Assembly (NCBI RefSeq): GCF_045066735.1
Contig: NZ_JBISHH010000023.1
Span: 124,001 to 188,000 of the forward strand
Reading direction: 5' to 3'
Length of the DNA: 64,000 nucleotides
Source: Algibacter sp045066735
GTDB lineage: Bacteria > Bacteroidota > Bacteroidia > Flavobacteriales > Flavobacteriaceae
Shown: positions 26,623-34,746 of the stretch, one piece after another
How the letters are laid out: every line of letters starts with the position of its first letter
Numbering within the stretch: position 1 is the stretch's first letter
Program-made: the position numbers and the translations under genes
Notes under the pieces: model-generated
What the model was told of the DNA's origin: nothing
Database searches by the model: none
The model's input: only the letters and a program-made list of their open reading frames with translations

Positions 26623-27987
26623 ATGCGAAAAATTTTAATCATTGGTTCAGGAAAATCTACTTCTTATCTTCTAAAATATTTATTAGATAAATCTGAAGAA
26701 GAAAACATATTTATCACCATAGGCGATTTAAATGTTGAACACGCCCAAAAATTAACAAACGGCCATAAAAATGCAAAAATTATAAAACTAGATGTTTTTG
26801 ATGAAACCTCTAGAAAAGCAGCTATTGAAAATGCTGACATAGTAATATCCATGCTTCCTGCACGCTTCCATATTGAAGTTGCAAAAGACTGTATATTTTA
26901 TGGTAAGCATATGGTAACGGCATCTTACATAAGTAACGACATGCAAGAACTGCACCAAGACGCTATAAAAAAAGGTGTAATTTTAATGAATGAAATTGGT
27001 GTAGACCCCGGCATAGACCATATGAGCGCTATGCAAGTAATAGACAAAATTAGAGAAGACGGTGGAAACATTATACTTTTTGAATCTTTCACCGGTGGGT
27101 TAGTAGCTCCAGAAAGTGATACTAATTTATGGAATTATAAATTCACTTGGAACCCAAGAAATGTAGTAACAGCCGGCCAAGGTGGTGCAGCAAAATTTTT
27201 ACAAGAGGGTACATATAAATACATTCCATATAACCGATTATTTAGAAGAACTGAATTTTTAGAAATTGAAAACTTTGGCCGTTTTGAAGTTTACGCCAAC
27301 CGAGACTCCTTAAAATACCAAACCATCTATGGCCTTCAAAATATAAAAACGCTTTACCGTGGTACTATGCGTCGCGTTGGGTTTAGTAAAGCATGGCACA
27401 TATTTGTATCGCTAGGTATGACTGATGATAGCTATACCATTGATGATAGCGAAAACATGAGCTATCGCGATTTTGTAAATTCCTTTTTACCATACAGCCC
27501 AACAGATTCCGTAGAACTTAAACTCCGCTATCAACTTAAAATAGATCAAGATGATATTGTTTGGAATAAACTCATTGAACTCGATATTTTTAACCCAAAT
27601 AAAAAGGTTAGTTTAAAAAAAGCAACACCAGCACAAATACTACAAAAAATACTTATGGATAGTTGGACACTATCTCAAAATGATAAAGACATGATTGTTA
27701 TGTATCATAAATTTGGTTATGAAAAAGCTGGAAAAAACTATCAAATAGAAGCTAATATGGTTACCATTGGACAAGACCAAACTTATACAGCCATGGCTAA
27801 AACCGTTGGTCTACCTGTTGCCATTGCCGCACTCGCTATGTTAAATAAAAAGATTACAACACCTGGTGTGCAACTTCCAATTAGTAAAGAAGTTTACACG
27901 CCTATTTTGAAAGAGTTACAAGATTTCGGAATTACCTTTAATGAAAAAGAAGTACCATATTTAGGCTACAATCCTTTAAATCATTAA
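26623..27987 (+). CDS. Saccharopine dehydrogenase-like protein
   Basis: A 454-residue NAD(P)-dependent enzyme of the Sacchrp_dh family. The N-terminal Rossmann motif is altered (ILIIGSGKSTSYLLKYLL, residues 4-21), and MNEIGVDPGIDHMSAMQ (about residues 124-140) is the conserved active-site region. ESFTGGLVAPES follows in the substrate domain. Relatives include saccharopine reductase and carboxynorspermidine synthase; in Bacteroidota this group is often annotated as saccharopine dehydrogenase, but the substrate is not proven and no lysine-pathway gene is adjacent. It is convergent with the nucleoside deaminase gene, 22 bp away, and no terminator hairpin is seen between them. Confidence 0.88.
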   Translation: MRKILIIGSGKSTSYLLKYLLDKSEEENIFITIGDLNVEHAQKLTNGHKNAKIIKLDVFDETSRKAAIENADIVISMLPARFHIEVAKDCIFYGKHMVTASYISNDMQELHQDAIKKGVILMNEIGVDPGIDHMSAMQVIDKIREDGGNIILFESFTGGLVAPESDTNLWNYKFTWNPRNVVTAGQGGAAKFLQEGTYKYIPYNRLFRRTEFLEIENFGRFEVYANRDSLKYQTIYGLQNIKTLYRGTMRRVGFSKAWHIFVSLGMTDDSYTIDDSENMSYRDFVNSFLPYSPTDSVELKLRYQLKIDQDDIVWNKLIELDIFNPNKKVSLKKATPAQILQKILMDSWTLSQNDKDMIVMYHKFGYEKAGKNYQIEANMVTIGQDQTYTAMAKTVGLPVAIAALAMLNKKITTPGVQLPISKEVYTPILKELQDFGITFNEKEVPYLGYNPLNH

Positions 27988-28009
27988 ACATTTCAAGCAT
28001 ATAAAACGC

Positions 28010-28459
28010 TTAGTTTAAATTTCTTCTTTCTATAAAAAACTGTTTCATAAGCGCCGAAGCTTCTTCTGCTAAAACACCGCCTTTTATAGTTGTTTTAGGG
28101 TGTAGCTTGGTGTTTAAGTTAATACAACCACGCTCCATATCACGAGCACCATAAACAATATTAGAAATCTGACTCCAATACAAAGCACCGCCGCACATTT
28201 GGCAAGGCTCTAGCGTAACATACAAAGTACATTTTTGTAAATACTTACCTCCTAAAAAATTTGCAGCGGCAGTAATAGCCTGCATTTCTGCATGTGCTGT
28301 AACATCGTTCAGGGTCTCAGTTAAATTATGTCCGCGAGCAATAATTTTATTATCAATAACAATAACAGCTCCAACAGGAATTTCACCATTTTTATAAGCA
28401 GCCTCAGCTTCCTGAAGTGCTTTTTTCATAAAATATGTATCATCGAAAGGTTGTATCAT
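28010..28459 (-). CDS. Nucleoside deaminase (TadA/CDA-like)
   Basis: A 149-residue zinc deaminase. The catalytic HAEMQAI (about residues 55-61, zinc His and proton-shuttle Glu) and PCQMCGGAL (about residues 86-94, zinc Cys pair) are intact, and GEIPVGAVIV at residues 21-30 is typical. The family covers tRNA adenosine deaminase (wobble inosine in tRNA-Arg) and guanine deaminases. HAE with PCQMC and the C-terminal basic tail are compatible with TadA, but I leave the symbol open. The promoter element ends only 5 nt before the ATG, which suggests a leaderless mRNA. Confidence 0.88.
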   Translation of the reverse strand: MIQPFDDTYFMKKALQEAEAAYKNGEIPVGAVIVIDNKIIARGHNLTETLNDVTAHAEMQAITAAANFLGGKYLQKCTLYVTLEPCQMCGGALYWSQISNIVYGARDMERGCINLNTKLHPKTTIKGGVLAEEASALMKQFFIERRNLN

Positions 28460-28464
28460 AAAAG

Positions 28465-28472
28465 CAAAAATA
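28465..28472 (-). promoter_or_regulatory. Promoter -7 element of the nucleoside deaminase gene, 5 nt from the ATG
   Basis: On the minus strand TATTTTTG is followed by CTTTT and then ATG. Confidence 0.5.
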
Positions 28473-28647
28473 CAATTTGAAATAATTCATTTAAGCTTAA
28501 GCATAAAAATTTAAAATATTTATTAAAACAAGCTATTTATCCATTATAATTTATGCAAAAAAAACGTTTTTTTGGATATAGCCATAAACAAACCTATTTC
28601 AATGGTTTATACTCTTTACATTTTTTAAAAGCAGATAAATTAGGGTG

Positions 28648-28971
28648 TTATTCTATAACAAATGAAATATTAAATCGATTTTCAACAGAAGCCTCTCCAT
28701 TCCATGGTTGCCAATACTTTAATTGAAGAACAGCACATCCTTTTTCAACTGCTTGAAGATTAAGAATACTATTACCACTACCTCCAATAGTGTTGCCGTG
28801 TTTTAAGCTATATTCGGTTTGCGTCATCTTGAGCTGTTCGGGTAATTCTCCATCTATTTCCCAAACATAGCCAGAAGTAGAAACTTCTTCTAAAACAAGT
28901 TTTACGCTATCACCTATACCTATATTTTTTTCACTTCCAGTATCAGCTATTGTCAAAAGTATTTCTTTCAT
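28648..28971 (-). CDS. Chagasin-like (I42 family) inhibitor of papain-type cysteine peptidases
   Basis: A 107-residue protein with the three inhibitory loops of chagasin in order: STSGYVW (residues 31-37, for the NPTTGY.W loop), GGSG within NTIGGSGNS (about residues 60-68) and QPWNG (residues 88-92, for RPW.G). The family blocks the active-site cleft of papain-like enzymes. It is the third gene downstream of a papain-family peptidase on the same strand, which makes that peptidase the likely target. No signal peptide is present, so the inhibitor should stay in the cytoplasm and could protect the producing cell. The loop residues differ from the consensus, so its affinity is unknown. Confidence 0.82.
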   Translation of the reverse strand: MKEILLTIADTGSEKNIGIGDSVKLVLEEVSTSGYVWEIDGELPEQLKMTQTEYSLKHGNTIGGSGNSILNLQAVEKGCAVLQLKYWQPWNGEASVENRFNISFVIE

Positions 28972-29077
28972 ATTATTACATTTTCAAAAGGTAATTGTTA
29001 TTGAATTTATTAAAAAATGCTAGGTGTCATTTAAAAAACAACGACCTAGCATATTAGTTTAGAACATTTCTAATAAA

Positions 29078-29491
29078 TTACCAAACATACATTTCTTTAA
29101 TTTGATTATTATCAATATTTAGTTTCACATTTTTATTGTACTGTTTTGCGTGCGCACTCAAAATGGTTAAAGCAACACAAGATGAGTTATTTGTGTTATT
29201 CAGTTTTTTCCAACCCAAACCATTTATTGCTGCCCAAGAATTTCTTGTTTCATCTTTAGACCAAAGTCCTGTTACTTTTTTAGTATCATGCCAAACTCCT
29301 GCTCCAAAGGCCTCCGAATTTTCTTGAAATTCATCTTGAAATGGTGGTGTTTCCATTGGTCTATCAAAATCCTCTCCTACAACTTCTAAATTTTCGTCTA
29401 AGGCGTTGGGTTGCGACTCAACACTCTCAACCTCATTAACTTGAATGTTATCTATATTTTCTGGGCAATTACAATCTTTATCTGTTTTCAT
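29078..29491 (-). CDS. Protein sharing the peptidase's C-terminal domain and AFGA junction (unknown function)
   Basis: A 137-residue protein. Residues 67-137 align with the last 70 residues of the adjacent peptidase: KVTGLW, a G-x-GWK turn, an LT-x-L-x-A-x-AK helix, NKNV and a terminal E-x-YV are shared. The acidic N-terminal 60 residues have CNCP near the start and end in EAFGA (60-64), the same short motif (DAFGA, 73-77) that precedes the mature part of the peptidase. It therefore looks like the peptidase with its catalytic domain removed: leader, junction and C-terminal domain. It may be a decoy, a co-exported partner or a substrate. There is no Sec signal. It starts 31 nt after the peptidase stop. 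Confidence 0.7.
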   Translation of the reverse strand: MKTDKDCNCPENIDNIQVNEVESVESQPNALDENLEVVGEDFDRPMETPPFQDEFQENSEAFGAGVWHDTKKVTGLWSKDETRNSWAAINGLGWKKLNNTNNSSCVALTILSAHAKQYNKNVKLNIDNNQIKEMYVW

Positions 29492-29522
29492 AATATTAAA
29501 TTTAGTGAATTATTATTTATTT

Positions 29523-30632
29523 TTAAAGTACATACACCTCCACGATGACACCGTTATTTTTGTATACGCGTACATTTTTATTAGCACCCTTAGCTGCGGC
29601 TAACTGGGTAAGCATAATATAAAAGGTTGTTTCACTCTTAGGCGAAATTCTTTTCCACCCCTCACCTACAATATGTACAAAGGCATTTTTTGGAGCTTGA
29701 TTTGCCCATAAGCCAGTAACTTTAGCGGTAACCCATCCTGTATCTACAATTCCTTCAACACCCCAAACTTCATTATCAATACCAACCTCACCATAAGCAA
29801 TTTTAAAATACCCATTATCTCCCCAATTTGTGCCCCAACTATTTTTACATATCCAATAGCGTCCGCTATCACTATAACCAACCATGGTTACGCAGTGACC
29901 TCCTCTATTAGTTGCAGCTGCTGTTTTACGATAAACGCCTGATCGGTAACCAAAAAAATCGCTATAAACCGTAAAACAAGCAGTTAAAGGCCCCTTTGTA
30001 GATAGCCAAGTTTTCATTTGAGCTATTGAAGTAATTTTTTTAAATCCGCTAATTTTCATTAATGCAGATTCCCAACCGGAGCGTAAACCTGTACAGTTTT
30101 GGTCTACCGATGTGTATGGGTAATGTGTCTCATCTGTAACTCCTTTACTTTTAAAAGCGTTCATTGCTGGTGTTACCCACCAACCGTTTCCACAATTTCT
30201 TCCTTCAGAACGTGCGTGGCAGTAAAACAAATGAGCTTCAGATAGGTCTACGTTAAGGTTGGGATTGTTCTTTAATCTTCGTAAAGTTCCTTCAACCGTT
30301 GCCACGGCACCAAAGCTAACACAAGACCCACAACTCCCTTGGTTTTTAACAGCTGTAATAAAGTTTTTGCCTCCAACGTTTCTCAAATCATAACTTGTTG
30401 GAGCCCCAAAAGCATCGGATGAACTGGAAGCTAAATACTCTTGCAAATTAATTTTTGCAGCCTCTTCCTTTTCTTTCAATGATGGTTCATTATCACCAGG
30501 GACATACCCAAGTCTTAAATCTTGTTCCTGATCATCCATTTCTAAAATTTCTGAACTACCGGCTTGCCATTCAGCTCCATCTTCTTTAATGGCGCCCTGA
30601 ATAGCTTTTAAATTGTTTTCTCCTTTTGACAT
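29523..30632 (-). CDS. C1 family (papain-like) cysteine peptidase with C-terminal extra domain
   Basis: A 369-residue peptidase. Catalytic residues are Gln98 and Cys104 in KNQGSCGSCVSF, His246 in GGHCVTMVGY and Asn264 in CKNSWGTNWGD; the Trp after the catalytic Cys of papain is Val here. Extra cysteines (C101, C147 in RNCGNGWW) match a papain disulfide, which points to an oxidising destination. The N-terminal 72 residues are an acidic leader with LGYVPGDNEPS, without a Sec signal or the usual I29 prodomain, and end at DAFGAPTSYDLR where mature papains begin. Residues 299-369 form an extra domain shared with the next gene. It heads an operon that ends with a chagasin-like inhibitor. Confidence 0.92.
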   Translation of the reverse strand: MSKGENNLKAIQGAIKEDGAEWQAGSSEILEMDDQEQDLRLGYVPGDNEPSLKEKEEAAKINLQEYLASSSSDAFGAPTSYDLRNVGGKNFITAVKNQGSCGSCVSFGAVATVEGTLRRLKNNPNLNVDLSEAHLFYCHARSEGRNCGNGWWVTPAMNAFKSKGVTDETHYPYTSVDQNCTGLRSGWESALMKISGFKKITSIAQMKTWLSTKGPLTACFTVYSDFFGYRSGVYRKTAAATNRGGHCVTMVGYSDSGRYWICKNSWGTNWGDNGYFKIAYGEVGIDNEVWGVEGIVDTGWVTAKVTGLWANQAPKNAFVHIVGEGWKRISPKSETTFYIMLTQLAAAKGANKNVRVYKNNGVIVEVYVL

Positions 30633-30669
30633 AATTATAGATTTTAAAGTTAATTAATTTAGCGATACC

Positions 30670-30677
30670 CAAAACTA
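30670..30677 (-). promoter_or_regulatory. Promoter -7 element of the peptidase operon
   Basis: On the minus strand TAGTTTTG (TAnnTTTG) ends 37 nt before the peptidase ATG. It supports one transcript for the peptidase, shared-domain and inhibitor genes. Confidence 0.45.
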
Positions 30678-30856
30678 ACTAATTGAAAACCAATTATATA
30701 AATACAAAACACTCATTTATGTAGAAGTAAAAACCTTATTTTTACATAAGAAAAACACCCTAGCACATTCAACTTTCTCATTAATTATAAACCAAGAGCC
30801 ATTTAGATATTAATATAAGAACTCTCTATTATTTATTATTACATAAAGATAAATGC

Positions 30857-30864
30857 TACTTTTG
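30857..30864 (+). promoter_or_regulatory. Promoter -7 element of dxs, 4 nt from the start codon
   Basis: TACTTTTG is followed by CCAC and then the GTG start. Confidence 0.5.
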
Positions 30865-30868
30865 CCAC

Positions 30869-32626
30869 GTGAAAAGCAAACTTTTAAACCACATAAATTC
30901 GCCTGAAGATCTTCGTCTTTTAAACCAAAAAGATCTACCTCAACTTGCTCGAGAATTACGTGAGTTTATTATTAATATTGTTGCAACCAAAGAAGGACAT
31001 CTAGGTGCGAGCTTAGGCGTAGTTGAATTGACTATTGCATTACACTACGTTTTTAATACGCCAGACGACCAACTTATTTGGGATGTAGGCCACCAAGCTT
31101 ACGGTCATAAAATATTAACCGAACGTCGTAAAAACTTCCACACCAACAGACAGATAAACGGCATAAGTGGTTTTCCAAAACGAAGTGAAAGTATTTACGA
31201 TACTTTTGGAGTTGGGCACGCTTCCACCTCTATTTCGGCGGCTTTAGGTATGGCAATTGCTTCAAAATTGAAAGGAGATTTCAAGAGACAACACATTGCA
31301 GTAATTGGAGACGCAAGTATTGCGGGCGGCATGGCCTTTGAAGGTCTAAACCATGCTGGTGTTACCGACACTAATTTACTTGTTATTTTAAATGATAACG
31401 CTATTGGTATCGACCCAAGCGTTGGGGCCCTAAAGCAATACTTAACTAATGTTAAAAAAGGAACACAAAAGCAAGACAACATTTTTGAAGCTTTGAATTT
31501 CAACTATTCCGGTCCCGTAGACGGACACAATTTACCAAAGCTAATAGCAGAATTAGAGCGTTTAAAAACGGTTGATGGCCCAAAATTTTTACACGTTATA
31601 ACAACCAAAGGTAAAGGTTTAAAACAAGCCGAAGAAGACCAGGTAAAATACCACGCACCAGGAAAATTTAATGCAAAAACCGGTGATTTAAATATAAAAA
31701 AACCAACTATTGAGCCACCTAAATATCAAGATGTTTTTGGCCATACCATTGTAGAGCTAGCCAAAACAAACAAAAACATAGTCGGCATTACGCCGGCCAT
31801 GCCTACTGGAAGCTCTTTAAAATACATGATGAGCGAAATGCCTGATCGCGCTTTTGATGTTGGAATTGCTGAGCAACACGCAGTAACACTAGCTGCTGGT
31901 ATGGCAACACAAGGCTTAACTGTATTTTGTAATATTTACTCAACATTTTTACAACGCGCTTACGATCAAATAATTCATGATGTAGCAATACAAAAACTAC
32001 CCGTTATTTTTTGCTTAGATCGATCTGGTTTAGTTGGTGAAGATGGCGCTACACACCATGGTGTTTTCGATTTAGCGTATTTAAGGTGCATTCCCAATTT
32101 AATAATTTTCGCTCCTAGAAATGAAATTGAATTACGAAACATTATGTTCACAGCTCAATTAGGACTGGAGCTTCCTATTGCTATAAGATATCCAAGAGGA
32201 CGAGGTATAACTATAGATTGGAAACAACCATTTTCTAAAATTAAAATTGGTGAAGGCATTCAATTAAAAGAAGGGGAAAACCTAGCCGTTTTAAGTATTG
32301 GAAGTATCTCTAAAAATGTAAGTGAGGCCATTAAAAATCTAAATATTTCTCATTTTGATATGCGTTTTGTAAAACCTTTAGACGCTAAATTACTCCATAG
32401 TATATTTACAAAAAACACAACAATTATTACCATTGAAGATAACAGCATTGCTGGTGGTTTTGGATCGGCTGTTTTAGAATTTGCTGCAGAGCACAATTAT
32501 AAAAACACTATTAAAACCCTTGGAATTCCCGATAAATTTATGGATCACGGTAAGGTTGATGAGCTATTTCAGTTAATCGACTTAGATTTTGATAGCTTAA
32601 GGCAGTTTTTTAGCCAATTTACCTAA
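30869..32626 (+). CDS. dxs: 1-deoxy-D-xylulose-5-phosphate synthase
   Basis: A 585-residue thiamine diphosphate enzyme that condenses pyruvate and glyceraldehyde 3-phosphate, the first step of the MEP isoprenoid pathway. Visible features are GHLGASLGVVELTIALH (residues about 42-58), the ThDP motif GDASIAGGMAFEGLNHAG with NDNAIGID, the second-domain DVGIAEQHAVTLAAGMA, DRSGLVGEDGATHHG and the C-terminal transketolase domain. It starts at GTG; no in-frame ATG lies upstream and the promoter ends 4 nt before the GTG. It is shorter than the E. coli enzyme (620), as is common in Bacteroidota. It is divergent from the peptidase operon. Confidence 0.96.
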   Translation: MKSKLLNHINSPEDLRLLNQKDLPQLARELREFIINIVATKEGHLGASLGVVELTIALHYVFNTPDDQLIWDVGHQAYGHKILTERRKNFHTNRQINGISGFPKRSESIYDTFGVGHASTSISAALGMAIASKLKGDFKRQHIAVIGDASIAGGMAFEGLNHAGVTDTNLLVILNDNAIGIDPSVGALKQYLTNVKKGTQKQDNIFEALNFNYSGPVDGHNLPKLIAELERLKTVDGPKFLHVITTKGKGLKQAEEDQVKYHAPGKFNAKTGDLNIKKPTIEPPKYQDVFGHTIVELAKTNKNIVGITPAMPTGSSLKYMMSEMPDRAFDVGIAEQHAVTLAAGMATQGLTVFCNIYSTFLQRAYDQIIHDVAIQKLPVIFCLDRSGLVGEDGATHHGVFDLAYLRCIPNLIIFAPRNEIELRNIMFTAQLGLELPIAIRYPRGRGITIDWKQPFSKIKIGEGIQLKEGENLAVLSIGSISKNVSEAIKNLNISHFDMRFVKPLDAKLLHSIFTKNTTIITIEDNSIAGGFGSAVLEFAAEHNYKNTIKTLGIPDKFMDHGKVDELFQLIDLDFDSLRQFFSQFT

Positions 32627-32796
32627 CATTTCTTCCTAATTAAATTGATATTTATATCTATCCAATAAAAAATGGACTGTTTCGGTTTCTGAAAGATTAG
32701 CTCTTTTAAAAATTTCACTATTTTTAAACTTACCTTATCAATAAGTACAGAACATTCATTTGCAGAACCTTAAAGTTCGCATAAAAAGATATATCA

Positions 32797-34542
32797 ATGA
32801 CCAATATAAGAGTTTTAGCAATTATAGGCACAGGACCAAGAGGCGGATACGCCTTAGAGAATCTAATTTTAGAACTCGTAAAAAAAAACAGTTTAAAAAA
32901 CATCCATGTATTACTCTTTGAAGAAACTGCTCTATTTGGAAATGGCCAAGTTTATAACACAAATCAAACTAAAAGCAACTGGATAAACATAAATGAAAGA
33001 ATTCTACATTTAGATAAACGTGAAGCCATTAATATAGATGAAATTAAAATACCGGAATTCCCTTCTTACCACGAATGGATAGACAAAGATTTTAATAAAA
33101 TAACCAAAGAGGAAGCAGATACTTATCCGCCACGAGCACAGGTTGGCGAGTATTTAAAACAACGGTTTCAAACATTAGCAGCACCTCTTTTAAAAGCCGA
33201 AATTATTTCATTATTAGAAGAGCAAGTAACCGCTGTAGAAATTACTGGCAAAATAGTTTTAAAAACTAATTTAAACACCTACAAAAATATAGACGAGGTA
33301 TTACTAACCATTGGACACCAACCCACTTTTCTATCAAAACAAATAAAGACTTGGAGCGCTTTCGCATCAGGAGAATCAAATATTAGTTTATTTACTTCAC
33401 CTTACCCTATAAAGCAATTTTTAAATACTGAAAGCATCACTTCTCAAAGCTCCATAGGAATTCGTGGATTTGGATTAGCCATGATAGATGTTGCTAGAAG
33501 TATTGCAAATAAATTTGGAGATTTCAGTATAGAAAACAATGAAACACGAGCCTGCATCTACAAAACAGATTATGCCATCACAAATTTGTTTATTCCCTTT
33601 TCTCTGGATGGGTTACCACCTGCCCCGAAACCCCTAAATGCAGAAATAGACGATTGGTTTAAACCATCTAAAAAACAAATTTCAGAATTTGAAAATATTA
33701 TAAAAAACACCTCAATTCAAAAAAAAGCAAACGGTCCGTTATTTTTAATTGAAGCCATTACACCCATTATAGCCAAAATATACAATGAACTTCCTAATAC
33801 ATATTTACCCAAATTATCTATTAAAGATATTGAAACAATTACCAAAACATGGTTGCTAGATCAAACCTATCAACATCAAGTTATTGTACCTCAATACCAA
33901 TCTGCAAACCAAAGTATGCAAGATTTTGTTGGTATGGCTACGGGTAAAAACGCAATTAGTCTAGATTATTGTATTGGTCAAGTTTGGAGACACTGCCAGC
34001 CCTCTATTTACGATAAGCTCTCGTTCAATAAATGTACCGATAAAGTTTTTGCTGAAATAATTAAATTAGACGAAAGCACAAAACGCTATTCTTACGGACC
34101 ACCAGTAGAGAGCATTCAACAAATGCTTGCCCTACATAAAGCAGGTATAATGAATTTAGAATTTGCAAACAATCCAGATTTCGAATTAACAAAAACCGGC
34201 TGGAAATTCTCTAAGAAAGGCTATACAATAACAGCGAATATTATGATTGATTCCGTTCTAGATTCACCAAAAATAAATATGGTAAACTCACCCATTATAC
34301 AAAACATGCTCGTTAACGATTTAATTGAAGCCGTGCATGATGAGTTAGGAGTACACACTGATGAATATGCTTATGTGGTTTCTAAAAACCTAGACAAAAA
34401 ACCACCTATAGCATTACTTGGCAGACTAGCGAAAGGCACAATAATTGGTGTAGATGCCATTTTAGAATGCTTTGGCTCACGAGCAAAAAAATGGGCATCG
34501 AAAGCGACAAAACATCATGTAAATTGGCTCGAAAAACACTAA
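32797..34542 (+). CDS. FAD/NAD(P)-binding protein (NAD_binding_9 family)
   Basis: A 581-residue protein with an N-terminal dinucleotide-binding motif AIIGTGPRGGYALENL (residues 8-23). FGNGQVYNTNQ (about residues 47-57) and PPRAQVGEYLKQRF (about residues 108-121) are typical of the FAD-NAD(P)-binding family that includes HpaO-like and siderophore-biosynthesis-type monooxygenase relatives. VLLTIGHQP and GIRGFGLAMIDVA (about residues 220-233) continue the Rossmann fold. The substrate is not known. It stands alone, with about 170 bp on its 5' side and 200 bp on its 3' side, and no pathway genes are adjacent. Confidence 0.75.
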   Translation: MTNIRVLAIIGTGPRGGYALENLILELVKKNSLKNIHVLLFEETALFGNGQVYNTNQTKSNWININERILHLDKREAINIDEIKIPEFPSYHEWIDKDFNKITKEEADTYPPRAQVGEYLKQRFQTLAAPLLKAEIISLLEEQVTAVEITGKIVLKTNLNTYKNIDEVLLTIGHQPTFLSKQIKTWSAFASGESNISLFTSPYPIKQFLNTESITSQSSIGIRGFGLAMIDVARSIANKFGDFSIENNETRACIYKTDYAITNLFIPFSLDGLPPAPKPLNAEIDDWFKPSKKQISEFENIIKNTSIQKKANGPLFLIEAITPIIAKIYNELPNTYLPKLSIKDIETITKTWLLDQTYQHQVIVPQYQSANQSMQDFVGMATGKNAISLDYCIGQVWRHCQPSIYDKLSFNKCTDKVFAEIIKLDESTKRYSYGPPVESIQQMLALHKAGIMNLEFANNPDFELTKTGWKFSKKGYTITANIMIDSVLDSPKINMVNSPIIQNMLVNDLIEAVHDELGVHTDEYAYVVSKNLDKKPPIALLGRLAKGTIIGVDAILECFGSRAKKWASKATKHHVNWLEKH

Positions 34543-34746
34543 AAAACAAAGACATACACAAACCATTACTTACAAGAAAAGTTTTGTACATTTACAATAC
34601 ACCTCAACATTACCCTACAAAAAAATAATATTTAGAAAAAAAATAATAACCTTTGCCTAAGACATTAAATATATTATGAAAGCCTAGCCCGATAGCTAGA
34701 TGGTATTTAAATCAAAAAAATAATTTGCATTAAATGAGATAGCCGC

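Noticed and set aside
28556..28572. A-run followed by CGTTTTTTT as a terminator of the inhibitor operon
   Set aside because: The pairing is almost only A-T and has no GC-rich stem.
28552..28725. 57-codon plus-strand frame overlapping the end of the chagasin-like gene
   Set aside because: It begins in an A-rich tract, overlaps the inhibitor gene on the other strand and shows no recognisable motif.
31195..31503. 102-codon frame on the minus strand within dxs
   Set aside because: It lies fully opposite the conserved ThDP region of dxs, has no family resemblance and no promoter element.
34684..34699. CTAGC/GCTAG hairpin as a terminator
   Set aside because: The stem is short and no T-run follows; it lies upstream of the histidine kinase start rather than directly after a gene.
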